Assembly: GCF_047219225.1 (NCBI RefSeq)
Contig: NZ_CP178208.1
Span: 1-64,000, forward strand
DNA: 64,000 bases
From: IMCC45349 sp047219225
GTDB taxonomy: Bacteria; Bacteroidota; Bacteroidia; Flavobacteriales; Flavobacteriaceae
Reading direction: 5' to 3'
In this document: positions 26,245 to 35,634 of the stretch, piece by piece
Layout: every line of letters begins with the position of its first letter
How positions within the stretch are numbered: the stretch's first letter is position 1
The notes under the pieces: generated by a model
What the model was told of the DNA's origin: nothing
Seen by the model: only the letters and a program-made list of their open reading frames with translations
Databases searched by the model: none
Made by a program: the position numbers and the translations under genes

Positions 26245-27168
26245 ATGCTCAAAATTCAAAAAATGCCAGATTTTCCAAACATCATCCACTTTGCAATTCC
26301 TTTTTTTGTAGTCTCAATGCTATTAGAATTAATAGTAACCACTAGAAAAAACATAAAAACCTATGAGGTTAAAGATGCTTTTTCTTCAATTGCCATGGGA
26401 TTAGGAAACGTAGCTTTAGGATTTATAAGTAAAGCTTTAGTACTGCTTGTATTTTTATTTATTTATGAGAATTTTAGATTATTTACAATACCTGTAGTAT
26501 GGTGGAGCTTTATACTACTCTTTTTTGCTGATGATATTTCATATTATTGGTTTCATCGTATATCACACAGTTGTCGTTTGTTTTGGGCTTCGCATGTGGT
26601 ACATCATTCATCACAGCATTATAATTTAAGTACTGCTTTAAGACAAACATGGTCTGGAAGTTTTTACACTTTTATTTTTTGGTTATGGTTGCCTTTACTT
26701 GGTTTTCACCCAGCAATGATAATGCTGCAAATGTCAATTAGTTTATTATATCAATTTTGGATACACACCGAAGCTATAGACAAACTACCTAAATGGTTTG
26801 AAGCTGTTATGAATACACTATCTCATCATAGAGTACATCATGGAAGTAATCCATTATATTTAGATAGAAATCATGCTGGTATTTTAATTATTTGGGATAA
26901 GCTGTTTGGTACTTTTCAACCAGAACTCAAAGAAGAAAAAGTTGTTTATGGATTAGTGAGCAACATTGATACTTATAATCCAATTAAAATTGCATTTATA
27001 GAATGGTTTTATATGTTTAAAGACGTGTTTACAGGAAAAAAATCTTTTACTGACAGATTACAATACCTATTAAAACCTCCAGGTTGGAAACATGATGGTA
27101 CTGGAAAACTATCGGATGACTTAAGAAAAGAATGGCTTACCAAACAAAAAACTAGCAATGACATTTAA
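26245..27168 (+). CDS. Sterol desaturase / fatty acid hydroxylase family membrane protein
   Basis: A 307-residue di-iron membrane oxygenase-like protein with about four membrane helices. The histidine clusters that bind iron are present: HRISHSCRLFWASHVVHHSSQHYN around 105-130 and SHHRVHHGSNPLYLDRNHAG around 195-214. The substrate is a lipid of unknown kind. The start is ATG 26245 (an in-frame GTG lies one codon earlier; MPDF at 26263 is another option). It overlaps the following SDR gene by 11 bases, so the pair are probably cotranslated and may act on the same lipid. Confidence 0.88.
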   Translation: MLKIQKMPDFPNIIHFAIPFFVVSMLLELIVTTRKNIKTYEVKDAFSSIAMGLGNVALGFISKALVLLVFLFIYENFRLFTIPVVWWSFILLFFADDISYYWFHRISHSCRLFWASHVVHHSSQHYNLSTALRQTWSGSFYTFIFWLWLPLLGFHPAMIMLQMSISLLYQFWIHTEAIDKLPKWFEAVMNTLSHHRVHHGSNPLYLDRNHAGILIIWDKLFGTFQPELKEEKVVYGLVSNIDTYNPIKIAFIEWFYMFKDVFTGKKSFTDRLQYLLKPPGWKHDGTGKLSDDLRKEWLTKQKTSNDI

Positions 27169-27949
27169 AAACAAAGTAATTTGGATTACTGGTGCTTCAA
27201 GTGGTATTGGTAAAGAATTGGCTTTACAGCTATCAAAATTTGATTGTAAGCTTATTTTATCCTCACGAAGACAAGAAATATTAGAGCAAGTTAAAGCCTC
27301 TTGCAGTAATAATAAAAATATAGAAGTATTGACCTTAGACTTGGCTAATTATAAAGCAATGCAAAATGTTACTAGTAAAGCTATAGAGTTATTTGGGCGT
27401 ATTGATATACTAATAAATAATGGAGGTATTAGCCAACGCTCTCCAATTATTGAAACTGATATTGAAGTAGACAAAAAACTAATGGAAATAGATTACTTAG
27501 GTACTGTGGCTTTAAGTAAAGCCATATTACCACATTTTGTTACCAACCAATCGGGACATTATGTTGTTGTGTCTAGTGTTATGGGGAAATTTAGCTCCTC
27601 TTATAGATCTGCATACTGTGGTGCTAAACATGCTCTACATGGTTTTTTTGATGCTTTGCGTTTAGAGCATGATAAAGACAATATTAAAGTGACTATGATT
27701 TGCCCTGGATTTGTAAATACCAATGTAGCTCGAAATGCCTTAACTGCAGATGGAAGCAAACAAGGCGTTCAAGATGATGCTACTCAAAATGGCTTACATG
27801 TAACTGCTTTTGTAAAGCGTATGCTAAAAGCTATTAAGCGTGAAAAATACGAAGCTTATATAGGGCGCTTTGAAGCTTTTGGCGTTTATGTTAAACGCTT
27901 ATCTCCAAAACTCATACATAAGCTTGTTTTACGTAGTAAAGTAAGGTAA
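27158..27949 (+). CDS. Short-chain dehydrogenase/reductase
   Basis: A 263-residue classical SDR. The NAD(P) motif TGASSGIG is at 11-18, NNGG at 87-90, catalytic Ser at 139-140, and the YCGAK motif gives Tyr153 and Lys157. The C-terminal end is basic and close to the DHRS7-like branch. It overlaps the upstream desaturase gene by 11 bases. A role in the same lipid modification is inference. It abuts the convergent hydrolase gene, stop codon to stop codon. Confidence 0.92.
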   Translation: MTFKNKVIWITGASSGIGKELALQLSKFDCKLILSSRRQEILEQVKASCSNNKNIEVLTLDLANYKAMQNVTSKAIELFGRIDILINNGGISQRSPIIETDIEVDKKLMEIDYLGTVALSKAILPHFVTNQSGHYVVVSSVMGKFSSSYRSAYCGAKHALHGFFDALRLEHDKDNIKVTMICPGFVNTNVARNALTADGSKQGVQDDATQNGLHVTAFVKRMLKAIKREKYEAYIGRFEAFGVYVKRLSPKLIHKLVLRSKVR

Positions 27950-28627
27950 TTACAATTCTAAACTTTCTCCTATATCTAACAACATCAAATCTTTATCCTT
28001 ATCAAAAAAAGCTTTTTTTGCTGCTTCATGGTCAATTTCAATATAACCAAAAGTATCAAAGTGGTAACCTAATATTTTATCGCATTGTACAAAATCACTA
28101 GCAATAATAGCGTCTTCAACTCCCATAGTAAAGTTATCTCCAACTGGTAAAATTGCTAAATCCAATTTTGTTTGCATTGGAATTAACTTCATATCAAACG
28201 TTACTGCAGTATCTCCAGCAATGTAAATGGTTTTATGTTCGCCTTCAATAACAAAACCTCCTGGTTGTCCTCCATAACTACCATCTGGGAATGATGACGT
28301 ATGAATCGCATTTACATATTTTACTTTTCCAAAATCGAATTCCCAAGTACCTCCATGATTCATTGGATGACCTTCTATACCTTTTCCTTGGTAATGTGTA
28401 ACAATTTCATAATTAGAAATAACAGTTGCTCCTGCACGTTTTGCTATAGCTTCTACATCTAGAATATGATCTTGATGTGCATGTGTAACCAAAATATAAT
28501 CAGCTTCGATGGTATTAACATCAATATGTGATGCTTTTGGGTTTCCAGAAATAAAAGGATCCACTAATAAGTTAACATCATCTATTTGAATATGTAAGCT
28601 TGCGTGTCCTAAAAAAGTGATTTTCAT
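27950..28627 (-). CDS. UPF0173 metallo-beta-lactamase-fold hydrolase
   Basis: A 225-residue MBL-fold protein with FLGHAS at the N-terminus, the metal motif HAHQDH at 49-54, GHP/NHGGTWEF mid-protein, AGDT in the fourth motif, and a C-terminal YHFDTF block, all typical of the UPF0173 group. Its substrate is unknown in general. Cytoplasmic, no signal peptide. It lies 22 bases after the upstream exported-protein gene. Confidence 0.9.
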   Translation of the reverse strand: MKITFLGHASLHIQIDDVNLLVDPFISGNPKASHIDVNTIEADYILVTHAHQDHILDVEAIAKRAGATVISNYEIVTHYQGKGIEGHPMNHGGTWEFDFGKVKYVNAIHTSSFPDGSYGGQPGGFVIEGEHKTIYIAGDTAVTFDMKLIPMQTKLDLAILPVGDNFTMGVEDAIIASDFVQCDKILGYHFDTFGYIEIDHEAAKKAFFDKDKDLMLLDIGESLEL

Positions 28628-28649
28628 TGTAATTAACTTTAATATTGTT

Positions 28650-30137
28650 TTATTCTAAAATCATGAATTGTTTTTTCTTACGAGCAGAACTCATCATGAT
28701 AAACTTATTGTTTGAAAATGTTCCATAATAAGGTAAATAAAAGGTTTTGCCTTTATTGTTTTGAATTTTATCATATGAAACATCTCCATTACTTGAGTAA
28801 ACAAAATCGTATAATGCTGAAGATTCAAACCAACCTTTACTAGCCTTAGTACGACCATCCTTTTTCTCGGTTAAATTTTTCCCTGAATTTAAAACAACAT
28901 GTAACTCATCATTCTTTAAAAATGCATTATAAGATGGAGAGGTTGCTCTTTTAAAAATACTTCTTCCCCAATCTAATTCACCTTGAGCATTAAATTTTAA
29001 GATTAAAATATCGTCATAATGGTAAGTTGTAGTCCAATATCCTCCATTCATTCCTGTACTAACGTATTGTTGTGTTATATAAAACTCTTCAGCTAATATA
29101 TAAGTATTACCATTAGTGTCTGAAATAACATAATCTATGTAAAAGCTAGATAATTCTTTTTTCTTCTTTTTATTTGCCTTTCTATAGCCATATAAATCTT
29201 CATAAACCTCTGTTGGTAATTGGTAAGTTCTTTTACTTGTTACTGAAAAATTTTCTTTATCAATTATAAAATTACAACCTCCTTTAATTCTACTTACATT
29301 CTTTTCAGAATAGAATCCTAGTAAATGTAATTTATTATCAACATTAGAAATAGTTAAGGATTTTATATGTTCTTCATCAAGTGAAACTTTTAACTCATCA
29401 TTACTATCTTTAGTAACTTTGTTTAATACAAATTCGTAGTTAGCATCTCCTTTCTTTTTTTGTTTTTTACCTTTTATAAAAAGTTTTCCTAAGGCAAAAA
29501 CAGTTCCATTATCATCTACACTTAAATCATTAGGCTCTAAGAAACGCTCCTTATGTTCTTGATACGATTTTTGGAATACTATTTCAAGATTACTTGCTTT
29601 AAGTAATCTTATAGTATAAGAGTTAATATTCTTCTTAATATTATCAGTTGAGATAGCTATATAATTACCGTCGGGTGAAATAGCAAAACTTGTTTGCCTA
29701 TTATCTTTACTTGGAAACAAAAACTTACTCTTAGCAACAGTTACTTCAAATACTTTTACTTTTTTATAACTTTTAGTTTTTAAGTTAAAAACATGACAGT
29801 TAACTTCTCTAATATTATGCTTTGGAGTATATACTGTGAAGAATTTTATTTCATCTCCATAAAATAAATCGCCTACGTATCTTTCTTTTTTATGACTATC
29901 GACAACATGAGAAAATACTTTCTCTAGTGATGTATTAAAAACATCAAATAAAATATGTTTTTTACTACTCCTTACAATTCCTGTTAAGCCTTCATTAGAT
30001 GTGTGAATTGCTAAAATATCTGTTGACTTGACTTTGTCTTTATATTCAGCACTTTCAATAACTGATAGCTTTGTTGTGCTTTGTGAAAATGTGAGGTTTA
30101 AGGTTAAGAATGATAGAATTAGAATTAGTTTTTTCAT
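28650..30137 (-). CDS. Exported protein of unknown function, probable beta-propeller
   Basis: A 495-residue protein with a signal peptide (1-19, LTFSQ). The body is lysine-rich with blade-like elements (for example QTSFAISPDGNYIAISTDN around 150 and DTNGNTYILAEEF around 330) that suggest a beta-propeller. No catalytic motif or sorting domain was found. It sits between menA and the UPF0173 gene on the same strand, 48 bases after menA, but nothing ties it to menaquinone. Confidence 0.6.
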   Translation of the reverse strand: MKKLILILSFLTLNLTFSQSTTKLSVIESAEYKDKVKSTDILAIHTSNEGLTGIVRSSKKHILFDVFNTSLEKVFSHVVDSHKKERYVGDLFYGDEIKFFTVYTPKHNIREVNCHVFNLKTKSYKKVKVFEVTVAKSKFLFPSKDNRQTSFAISPDGNYIAISTDNIKKNINSYTIRLLKASNLEIVFQKSYQEHKERFLEPNDLSVDDNGTVFALGKLFIKGKKQKKKGDANYEFVLNKVTKDSNDELKVSLDEEHIKSLTISNVDNKLHLLGFYSEKNVSRIKGGCNFIIDKENFSVTSKRTYQLPTEVYEDLYGYRKANKKKKKELSSFYIDYVISDTNGNTYILAEEFYITQQYVSTGMNGGYWTTTYHYDDILILKFNAQGELDWGRSIFKRATSPSYNAFLKNDELHVVLNSGKNLTEKKDGRTKASKGWFESSALYDFVYSSNGDVSYDKIQNNKGKTFYLPYYGTFSNNKFIMMSSARKKKQFMILE

Positions 30138-30185
30138 GCAAATTAGTTATTTGTATTTTAAGTCATGAAAATACAAAAAAACTAC

Positions 30186-31097
30186 TTATAATCCATTAAT
30201 CACAAACCCTAATCCCATTAAAATTGAAAGGAAAAAAGTAGCTAATGCAACTATTTTTAATTGTGAATCTAATTTTACTGGTTCTTCAGTATTTGCTACA
30301 AAAATAATATGCTTAATTAAAGGGATTAACATTACAAGAGGTAATAAATTAGCCCATGATCTATAAAACAGCAAACAAAAACTAATAGTTAATACTATAG
30401 CAATTGCTATCATTAATACATGGTATCGCTTTGCGTTCTTAAACCCTAACAATATAGCTACTGTAGTTTTGTTTGAAGCTTTATCAGACACTATATCACG
30501 CATATTATTAAGATGTAGCACACCAGCACTTAAAATACCTATAATACTCGCTGGTAATATTAATACAGTTGATAAATCTTTTGCATACAAAAAGTAAGTC
30601 CCAAATACACTTAATAATCCAAAAAAGAGAAATACCATTATATCACCTAATGCACGATAACCATATGCAGACTTCCCAACAGTATACTTTATAGCTGCTG
30701 ATATAGAAATTGCTCCAAGAGTTATAAATAAAATAGAATAGACAAAATTATGACTTCCAAAGGCAGCATAAATTAGAAAGAACACAAACATAATAACTAC
30801 CAAAACATTTAATTTAATGGCAGTATACATTTCACTTGGAGTTATTTTTCCGCTTTGAATAGCGCGTTCTGGTCCAATACGATTATTGTTATCAGTTCCT
30901 TTAACTCCATCACCATAATCATTAGCAATGTTTGATAGTATTTGCAAACTTATAGTAGCTAACAATGCTAAAATAAAAATAGACCATTTAAAAATACCAT
31001 CATAAAAAGCAAAACAAGAACTTACAATAATTCCTGAAACAGAGAGTGGTAATGTTCTTAACCTAAATGCAGAAAGCCAAAGTTTAAATTTATCCAT
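30186..31097 (-). CDS. menA: 1,4-Dihydroxy-2-naphthoate polyprenyltransferase
   Basis: MenA attaches the polyprenyl tail to DHNA in the membrane, giving demethylmenaquinone. The 303-residue protein has about eight to nine helices of the UbiA fold. The first Asp-rich motif is NDYGDGVKGTD starting at 59, and the second lies in NNMRDIVSDKASNKTTVA around 196-213. Length is normal. It follows a small outer-membrane-protein gene by 3 bases, downstream of menB. Confidence 0.94.
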   Translation of the reverse strand: MDKFKLWLSAFRLRTLPLSVSGIIVSSCFAFYDGIFKWSIFILALLATISLQILSNIANDYGDGVKGTDNNNRIGPERAIQSGKITPSEMYTAIKLNVLVVIMFVFFLIYAAFGSHNFVYSILFITLGAISISAAIKYTVGKSAYGYRALGDIMVFLFFGLLSVFGTYFLYAKDLSTVLILPASIIGILSAGVLHLNNMRDIVSDKASNKTTVAILLGFKNAKRYHVLMIAIAIVLTISFCLLFYRSWANLLPLVMLIPLIKHIIFVANTEEPVKLDSQLKIVALATFFLSILMGLGFVINGL

Positions 31098-31100
31098 AAA

Positions 31101-31706
31101 TTATAGATTAATACCTAAACCAATATTAAGGGTTTGTACGTTTTTGTTGTATGATATATCAGGAACTTCATCCTTTACATTTAAACTAATAAAATCTAAA
31201 TAAAGATTAATAAAAACTTTAGTTGAGATATCGTACAATACTCCTACACCATAATTAATTCCATTATAATCAGTTTTAACAGTAGCATTTGGAGCTATCA
31301 TTGGATCAAATGTATTAAGACCTGACTCTAAGTCTATTTTAGAATTAAAAAAGCTATAACCTAAAATTGCATAAGGTTTTAATGCTGGCATACTATTTAT
31401 TTTAAACTCTCCAATAATTCTTGGTTTTAAAATAATTGCATTACCATCAGCTTCATCTAAAAAATTGTAATTAAAATAATCAACTCCTAATCCGGCCTTT
31501 AAAACAAAACTTTCTGCTTCATGAGCTTTATAAGCAACATCTAAACCTAAAATACCATTGTAAGCATTTTTGATAAAGTTATCTCCAATAGACATTGGAT
31601 GGTGAATTCCTAATGAAAATTTTGAATCGTCATTTATAGTTTCTTGTGCTGTAGAATAGCTAACGCAAAAGCAAATGGTAATAACCAATAAAACTCTTTT
31701 CATCAT
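31101..31706 (-). CDS. Small outer-membrane beta-barrel-like protein
   Basis: About 201 residues from the ATG at 31706. A signal peptide (ending YSTAQE) precedes alternating beta strands with aromatic ends and a final strand NIGLGINL, a shape typical of 8-stranded outer-membrane barrels. No specific family. The start codon overlaps the menB stop by one base (TAATG, with a second ATG following), showing translational coupling to menB; 4 codons upstream (31718) is a less likely start. Its place between menB and menA is curious, and no quinone role is evident. Confidence 0.65.
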   Translation of the reverse strand: MMKRVLLVITICFCVSYSTAQETINDDSKFSLGIHHPMSIGDNFIKNAYNGILGLDVAYKAHEAESFVLKAGLGVDYFNYNFLDEADGNAIILKPRIIGEFKINSMPALKPYAILGYSFFNSKIDLESGLNTFDPMIAPNATVKTDYNGINYGVGVLYDISTKVFINLYLDFISLNVKDEVPDISYNKNVQTLNIGLGINL

Positions 31707-32545
31707 TATGGTATCCATTTTTTAGGGAAATTAGGCTTACGTTTTTCTAAGAAAGCATTTCTACCTTCAATAGCTTCGTCTGTCATATAAGCTAAACGCG
31801 TAGCTTCACCAGCAAATACCTGTTGACCAACCATACCATCATCAGTCAAATTCATAGCGAATTTTAGCATTTTTATAGATGTTGGTGATTTAGCTAAAAT
31901 TTCTTGAGCCCATTGGTAAGCTGTATCTTCTAATTCTTCATGCGGAATTACAGCATTTACCATTCCCATTTCATAAGCTTCTTGAGCAGAATAGTTTCTT
32001 CCTAAGAAAAAGATTTCTCTTGCTTTCTTTTGTCCAACCATTTTTGCTAAGTATGCAGAACCATAACCACCATCAAAGCTAGTTACATCAGCATCTGTTT
32101 GCTTAAAAATAGCGTGTTCTTTACTTGCTAAAGTTAAATCGCAAACAACATGCAAACTGTGTCCTCCACCTACTGCCCAACCAGGTACAACAGCAATTAC
32201 TGCTTTTGGCATAAAACGAATTAAACGCTGTACTTCTAATATATTTAAACGATGATAACCATCTTCTCCAACATATCCTTGATGACCTCTCGCTTTTTGA
32301 TCTCCTCCACTACAAAATGAATATACACCATCTTTTGTTGAAGGCCCTTCTGCACTTAACAATACAACACCAATTGAAGTATCTTCATTAGCATCGTAAA
32401 AAGCATCATATAATTCACTAGTTGTTTTTGGTCTAAATGCATTTCTAACATTTGGTCTATTAAAAGCTATACGCGCAACACCATTACATTTTTTATAAGT
32501 AATATCTTCGTATTGCTTCGCTTCTACCCAATTAATTTGGTTCAT
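31706..32545 (-). CDS. menB: 1,4-Dihydroxy-2-naphthoyl-CoA synthase
   Basis: MenB closes the naphthoquinone ring, turning o-succinylbenzoyl-CoA into DHNA-CoA. The 279-residue crotonase-fold protein has FCSGGDQKARG near 77-87, WAVGGGHSLHVVCDLTLAS forming the oxyanion hole around 123-141, and TSFDGGYGSAYLAK, which is diagnostic of MenB. Length is normal. It is preceded by the CvfB gene on the same strand and overlaps the barrel-protein start. Confidence 0.96.
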   Translation of the reverse strand: MNQINWVEAKQYEDITYKKCNGVARIAFNRPNVRNAFRPKTTSELYDAFYDANEDTSIGVVLLSAEGPSTKDGVYSFCSGGDQKARGHQGYVGEDGYHRLNILEVQRLIRFMPKAVIAVVPGWAVGGGHSLHVVCDLTLASKEHAIFKQTDADVTSFDGGYGSAYLAKMVGQKKAREIFFLGRNYSAQEAYEMGMVNAVIPHEELEDTAYQWAQEILAKSPTSIKMLKFAMNLTDDGMVGQQVFAGEATRLAYMTDEAIEGRNAFLEKRKPNFPKKWIP

Positions 32546-32588
32546 AAATTGTTTGTTTTAAATCAAAAATAAGATTTTAGAATATTAT

Positions 32589-33428
32589 TTAGTTGTTTTT
32601 ATTTAAATAAATTCCGTCCTCTTTAATTGTAATAATTCTTTGTTTATAAAGGCTCCCAACAGCTTTTTTAAAGCTCTTTTTACTCATTTGAAAAATATCC
32701 TTTATCTCTTCTGGAGAAGATTTATCTGTAACTTGAAGATAACCACTATTATCTTCTAATTCTCTTAGTACAACTTCGGCATTTGGCTCTATATTTCTAT
32801 AACCTATCTGCCCTAAAGCTATATCTAATTTATTATCGTGTCTAACTTTCTTAACAATACCCTTAAGTTTATCTCCAATACTAATATCCTTAAAAATATC
32901 ATCTGTAAAAATTAACCCTAAATGCTTCTTATTTACAATAACATTCATTCCAATTTCTGATGGATGTGACACTATAACATCAACCTCATCAAACTTTTGT
33001 ACTGTAAGTTCTTTGTTATCTAAAAATCTATTGGTTTTACTTGAAGCTACTAACCTATTAGATTCTTCATCCAGATAGCAATGTACTAAGTACCAACCAC
33101 CCTTTTTCATTTTAAAAGCTTGCTCTTTAAAAGGACAGAATAATTCTTTCACCATTCCCCAATCCAAAAAAGCTCCAAACTTAGTCACTTGATTACATCT
33201 CAAAAGGGCAAAATCACCTTTTTTGATATAAGGTTTATCTGTAACTGCTACAAGTCTTTCCTCATTATCTAAATACACAAATACTTCAAGCTCATCACCA
33301 ATATGAAATTCTTGAGGTACATATCTATTTGGTAATAATACTTCATTGTCTTCATTATCTCCTAAAAACAATCCAGGATCAGTGTCTCTAAGTATTGTTA
33401 GTGTATTGTATTCTCCAATATTAATCAT
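32589..33428 (-). CDS. S1-domain RNA-binding protein, CvfB family
   Basis: A 279-residue protein with tandem S1-like beta-barrels (about 1-60, 62-130 and 140-215) and a C-terminal winged-helix region (about 225-279, ending SFKKAVGSLYKQRIITIKEDG). This is the CvfB/YitL architecture, which binds RNA and in other bacteria influences virulence and translation. Blocks such as FALLRCNQVTKFGAFLDWG fit an S1 fold. It ends 43 bases before menB. Targets unknown. Confidence 0.88.
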   Translation of the reverse strand: MINIGEYNTLTILRDTDPGLFLGDNEDNEVLLPNRYVPQEFHIGDELEVFVYLDNEERLVAVTDKPYIKKGDFALLRCNQVTKFGAFLDWGMVKELFCPFKEQAFKMKKGGWYLVHCYLDEESNRLVASSKTNRFLDNKELTVQKFDEVDVIVSHPSEIGMNVIVNKKHLGLIFTDDIFKDISIGDKLKGIVKKVRHDNKLDIALGQIGYRNIEPNAEVVLRELEDNSGYLQVTDKSSPEEIKDIFQMSKKSFKKAVGSLYKQRIITIKEDGIYLNKNN

Positions 33429-33461
33429 GTTGCAAATGTAAGCATATTAGTATGAGAAATT

Positions 33462-33495
33462 AAAAAAAGCGTCACAACAATTGTGACGCTTTTTT
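33462..33495 (-). terminator. Intrinsic terminator after DUF2853 gene
   Basis: GCGTCACAA (33469-33477), loop CAA, TTGTGACGC (33481-33489), flanked by A7 and T6, so it could work in both directions. It ends the minus-strand DUF2853 transcript just upstream of the CvfB gene. Confidence 0.88.
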
Positions 33496-33513
33496 ATATA
33501 TGGTGAAAAATTT

Positions 33514-33852
33514 CTAGTAGATAGATTCTTTACCAAAATGCTTAGTTAAAAGGTAATATACTACTGCTCTATACTTATTACGATTTGAACGTCCATAAGT
33601 TTCCATTACAGAATCAATAGCTCCATCTAAATCATCACTTGCAGATAAACCAAGTTTTTTGATTAAGAAATTATTTTTTACAGTTTCAAGTTCAGACTCA
33701 TCACTTCCAGAAACAGTCGCAGCATCAGCATTATAAATAGATGGACCACAACCAATAGTTACTTTAGTTAATAAATCCATATCTGCAGTTACACCACATT
33801 TATCCTTTAAATCTGCTGCATATTTTGCGATTAACTCATCTCTTTTACTCAT
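33514..33852 (-). CDS. DUF2853 family protein
   Basis: A 112-residue small cytoplasmic helical protein. DUF2853 features include the KYAADLKDKCG start, an IGCGPSIYNADA block around 33-44 and a C-terminal YRAVVYYLLTKHFGKES end. The family is found in Bacteroidota and has no known function. It stands as its own transcript: a terminator follows it and an 88-base gap to menD contains a TAACTTTA element that may be its promoter (7 of 8 to TAnnTTTG). Confidence 0.85.
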   Translation of the reverse strand: MSKRDELIAKYAADLKDKCGVTADMDLLTKVTIGCGPSIYNADAATVSGSDESELETVKNNFLIKKLGLSASDDLDGAIDSVMETYGRSNRNKYRAVVYYLLTKHFGKESIY

Positions 33853-33940
33853 GATTTTTGTTTGTTTTAGGTTAAAAATTAATGTTTTGTTTTGCTAACT
33901 AAATATAAGACACTAAAGTTACAAAAAAGTCACATCTTTT

Positions 33941-35596
33941 TTATTTAATTCCTTTAAAATAGCTTAACAAAACATCATCATTTGTTGTCCTAGGAGTAAA
34001 AACTTCTAAAAGTTTAGGTTTGTTACTATTGCTATAAAAACTTTGAAGAGCATTAGTAAGCGTTTCTTTAGAGTTTGCTGAACAATACTTTATATTATAC
34101 ATATCACATAAATGAGATGCATTTAAATTATGTGTGGTCTCAAAATAATCTTCAAAATTCTGAGTGTTTTTATGACCAGGTAAGATTCTAAAAATACCAC
34201 CTCCAGAATTATTTACTAAAATAATTCTAAAACTACTTGGTATATATTTATTCCAAAATGCATTGCTATCGTAAAAGAAACTTAAATCTCCTGTAATCAA
34301 CACTACAGGATTATTAGACACAGCAGAGGCTCCTACAGCAGTTGAAGAACTTCCATCAATTCCACTTGTTCCTCGATTACAATAAATTTTAAGTGTTTTA
34401 TTAATATCAAATAGTTGGATATATCTAATTGCAGAACTGTTGCTAGAATGAACAATAGAGTTATCTGGAATAGATTTTAAAAGATCGTTAAATGCTGTAA
34501 AATCTGAATATGGAATATTAGCAACGTATTCATTATGTTTTAAAGTTCTATACGCCTTTACCTTAGACCAATCAAATCTATAATTACTAGAAGAACTTTG
34601 ATCGCTAAAAAAGTTTTCAAAAAACACATTAGGAGTGCATTTAAAATGCTTCTCTAAACAAAAAAACGTATCATTAGCTCTATTCTCATCTATATGCCAA
34701 TGGTGTTTTGGCTGGTACTTTCTTAAAAATGCTTTTATCTTTTTAGAAACTATTAAACCTCCAAATGTTAACAAAATTTCTGGTTGCAATGCTTCAAACT
34801 CTTGGTCGTTTAAAGGTGCAATTATTTTATCTATACTCGGAAAAAAGTTATCATGATGTAAATTAGATGTGCTCTCGGTAAATACCAAAACACTCTCGTC
34901 ATTTGCTAAAGCTTCTAAATATTTTTGCTCAACACTATTTGGTTTATTTACACCTACTAAAACCATTTTTTTTGCAGAAGATTCCCAAATTGTTTTACAG
35001 GTTTCTATAGCAGCAACATCAAACACTTCGGTAGATGCCTCAATACTTTTAGGAGTTACCGAAAAAGCATCAACCATGTCGTACAAAGGTTCATTAAAAG
35101 GAATATTAATATGAACAGGTCCTTGTTGAGTTAAGGATAAATTAATAGCAGTGTTTATTTCTGCAACATTATTATTTTTTGAATCTACCTCATCTAAATT
35201 AGCCTCGTAAAGAATATGGTTACTATAAACACCTTTTTGATTTATGGTTTGTCCATCGCCAACTCCAATTAAATGGGCTGGTCTATCTGCCGATAAAACC
35301 ACTAAAGGTATATTGCTATAATATGCCTCAGCAATAGCAGGATAATAATTAAGTAGTGCACTTCCAGAAGTACAAACAAGCGCCACAGGCTTGCCTAATT
35401 GTTGTGCCATTCCTAATGCAAAAAAAGCAGCACAACGCTCATCTACAACACTATAGCACTTAAAATATGGATGATTGGTAAAACCAATTGTTAAAGGTGC
35501 ATTTCTACTTCCTGGAGAAATTACGATATGCTCAACTTCTTTGAGTTCGCAAAGCTTAATAACAGTTTGTGCTAGTGGAATTTTTGGTAACTTCAT
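33941..35596 (-). CDS. menD: 2-Succinyl-5-enolpyruvyl-6-hydroxy-3-cyclohexene-1-carboxylate synthase
   Basis: MenD is the ThDP-dependent enzyme that joins isochorismate and 2-oxoglutarate. From ATG 35596 the protein has 551 residues; a TTG three codons upstream is not needed. It has HIVISPGSRNAPLTI near the N-terminus, the catalytic-Glu region DERCAAFFALG, NRGTSGIDGSSSTAVGAS and the ThDP motif GDLSFFYDSNAFWN ... NNSGGGIF. It is 39 bases after the isochorismate synthase gene and uses its product. Confidence 0.96.
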   Translation of the reverse strand: MKLPKIPLAQTVIKLCELKEVEHIVISPGSRNAPLTIGFTNHPYFKCYSVVDERCAAFFALGMAQQLGKPVALVCTSGSALLNYYPAIAEAYYSNIPLVVLSADRPAHLIGVGDGQTINQKGVYSNHILYEANLDEVDSKNNNVAEINTAINLSLTQQGPVHINIPFNEPLYDMVDAFSVTPKSIEASTEVFDVAAIETCKTIWESSAKKMVLVGVNKPNSVEQKYLEALANDESVLVFTESTSNLHHDNFFPSIDKIIAPLNDQEFEALQPEILLTFGGLIVSKKIKAFLRKYQPKHHWHIDENRANDTFFCLEKHFKCTPNVFFENFFSDQSSSSNYRFDWSKVKAYRTLKHNEYVANIPYSDFTAFNDLLKSIPDNSIVHSSNSSAIRYIQLFDINKTLKIYCNRGTSGIDGSSSTAVGASAVSNNPVVLITGDLSFFYDSNAFWNKYIPSSFRIILVNNSGGGIFRILPGHKNTQNFEDYFETTHNLNASHLCDMYNIKYCSANSKETLTNALQSFYSNSNKPKLLEVFTPRTTNDDVLLSYFKGIK

Positions 35597-35634
35597 GAAA
35601 AGCAAAGTTATTCAAATAATAGTTTTTTGAATAA

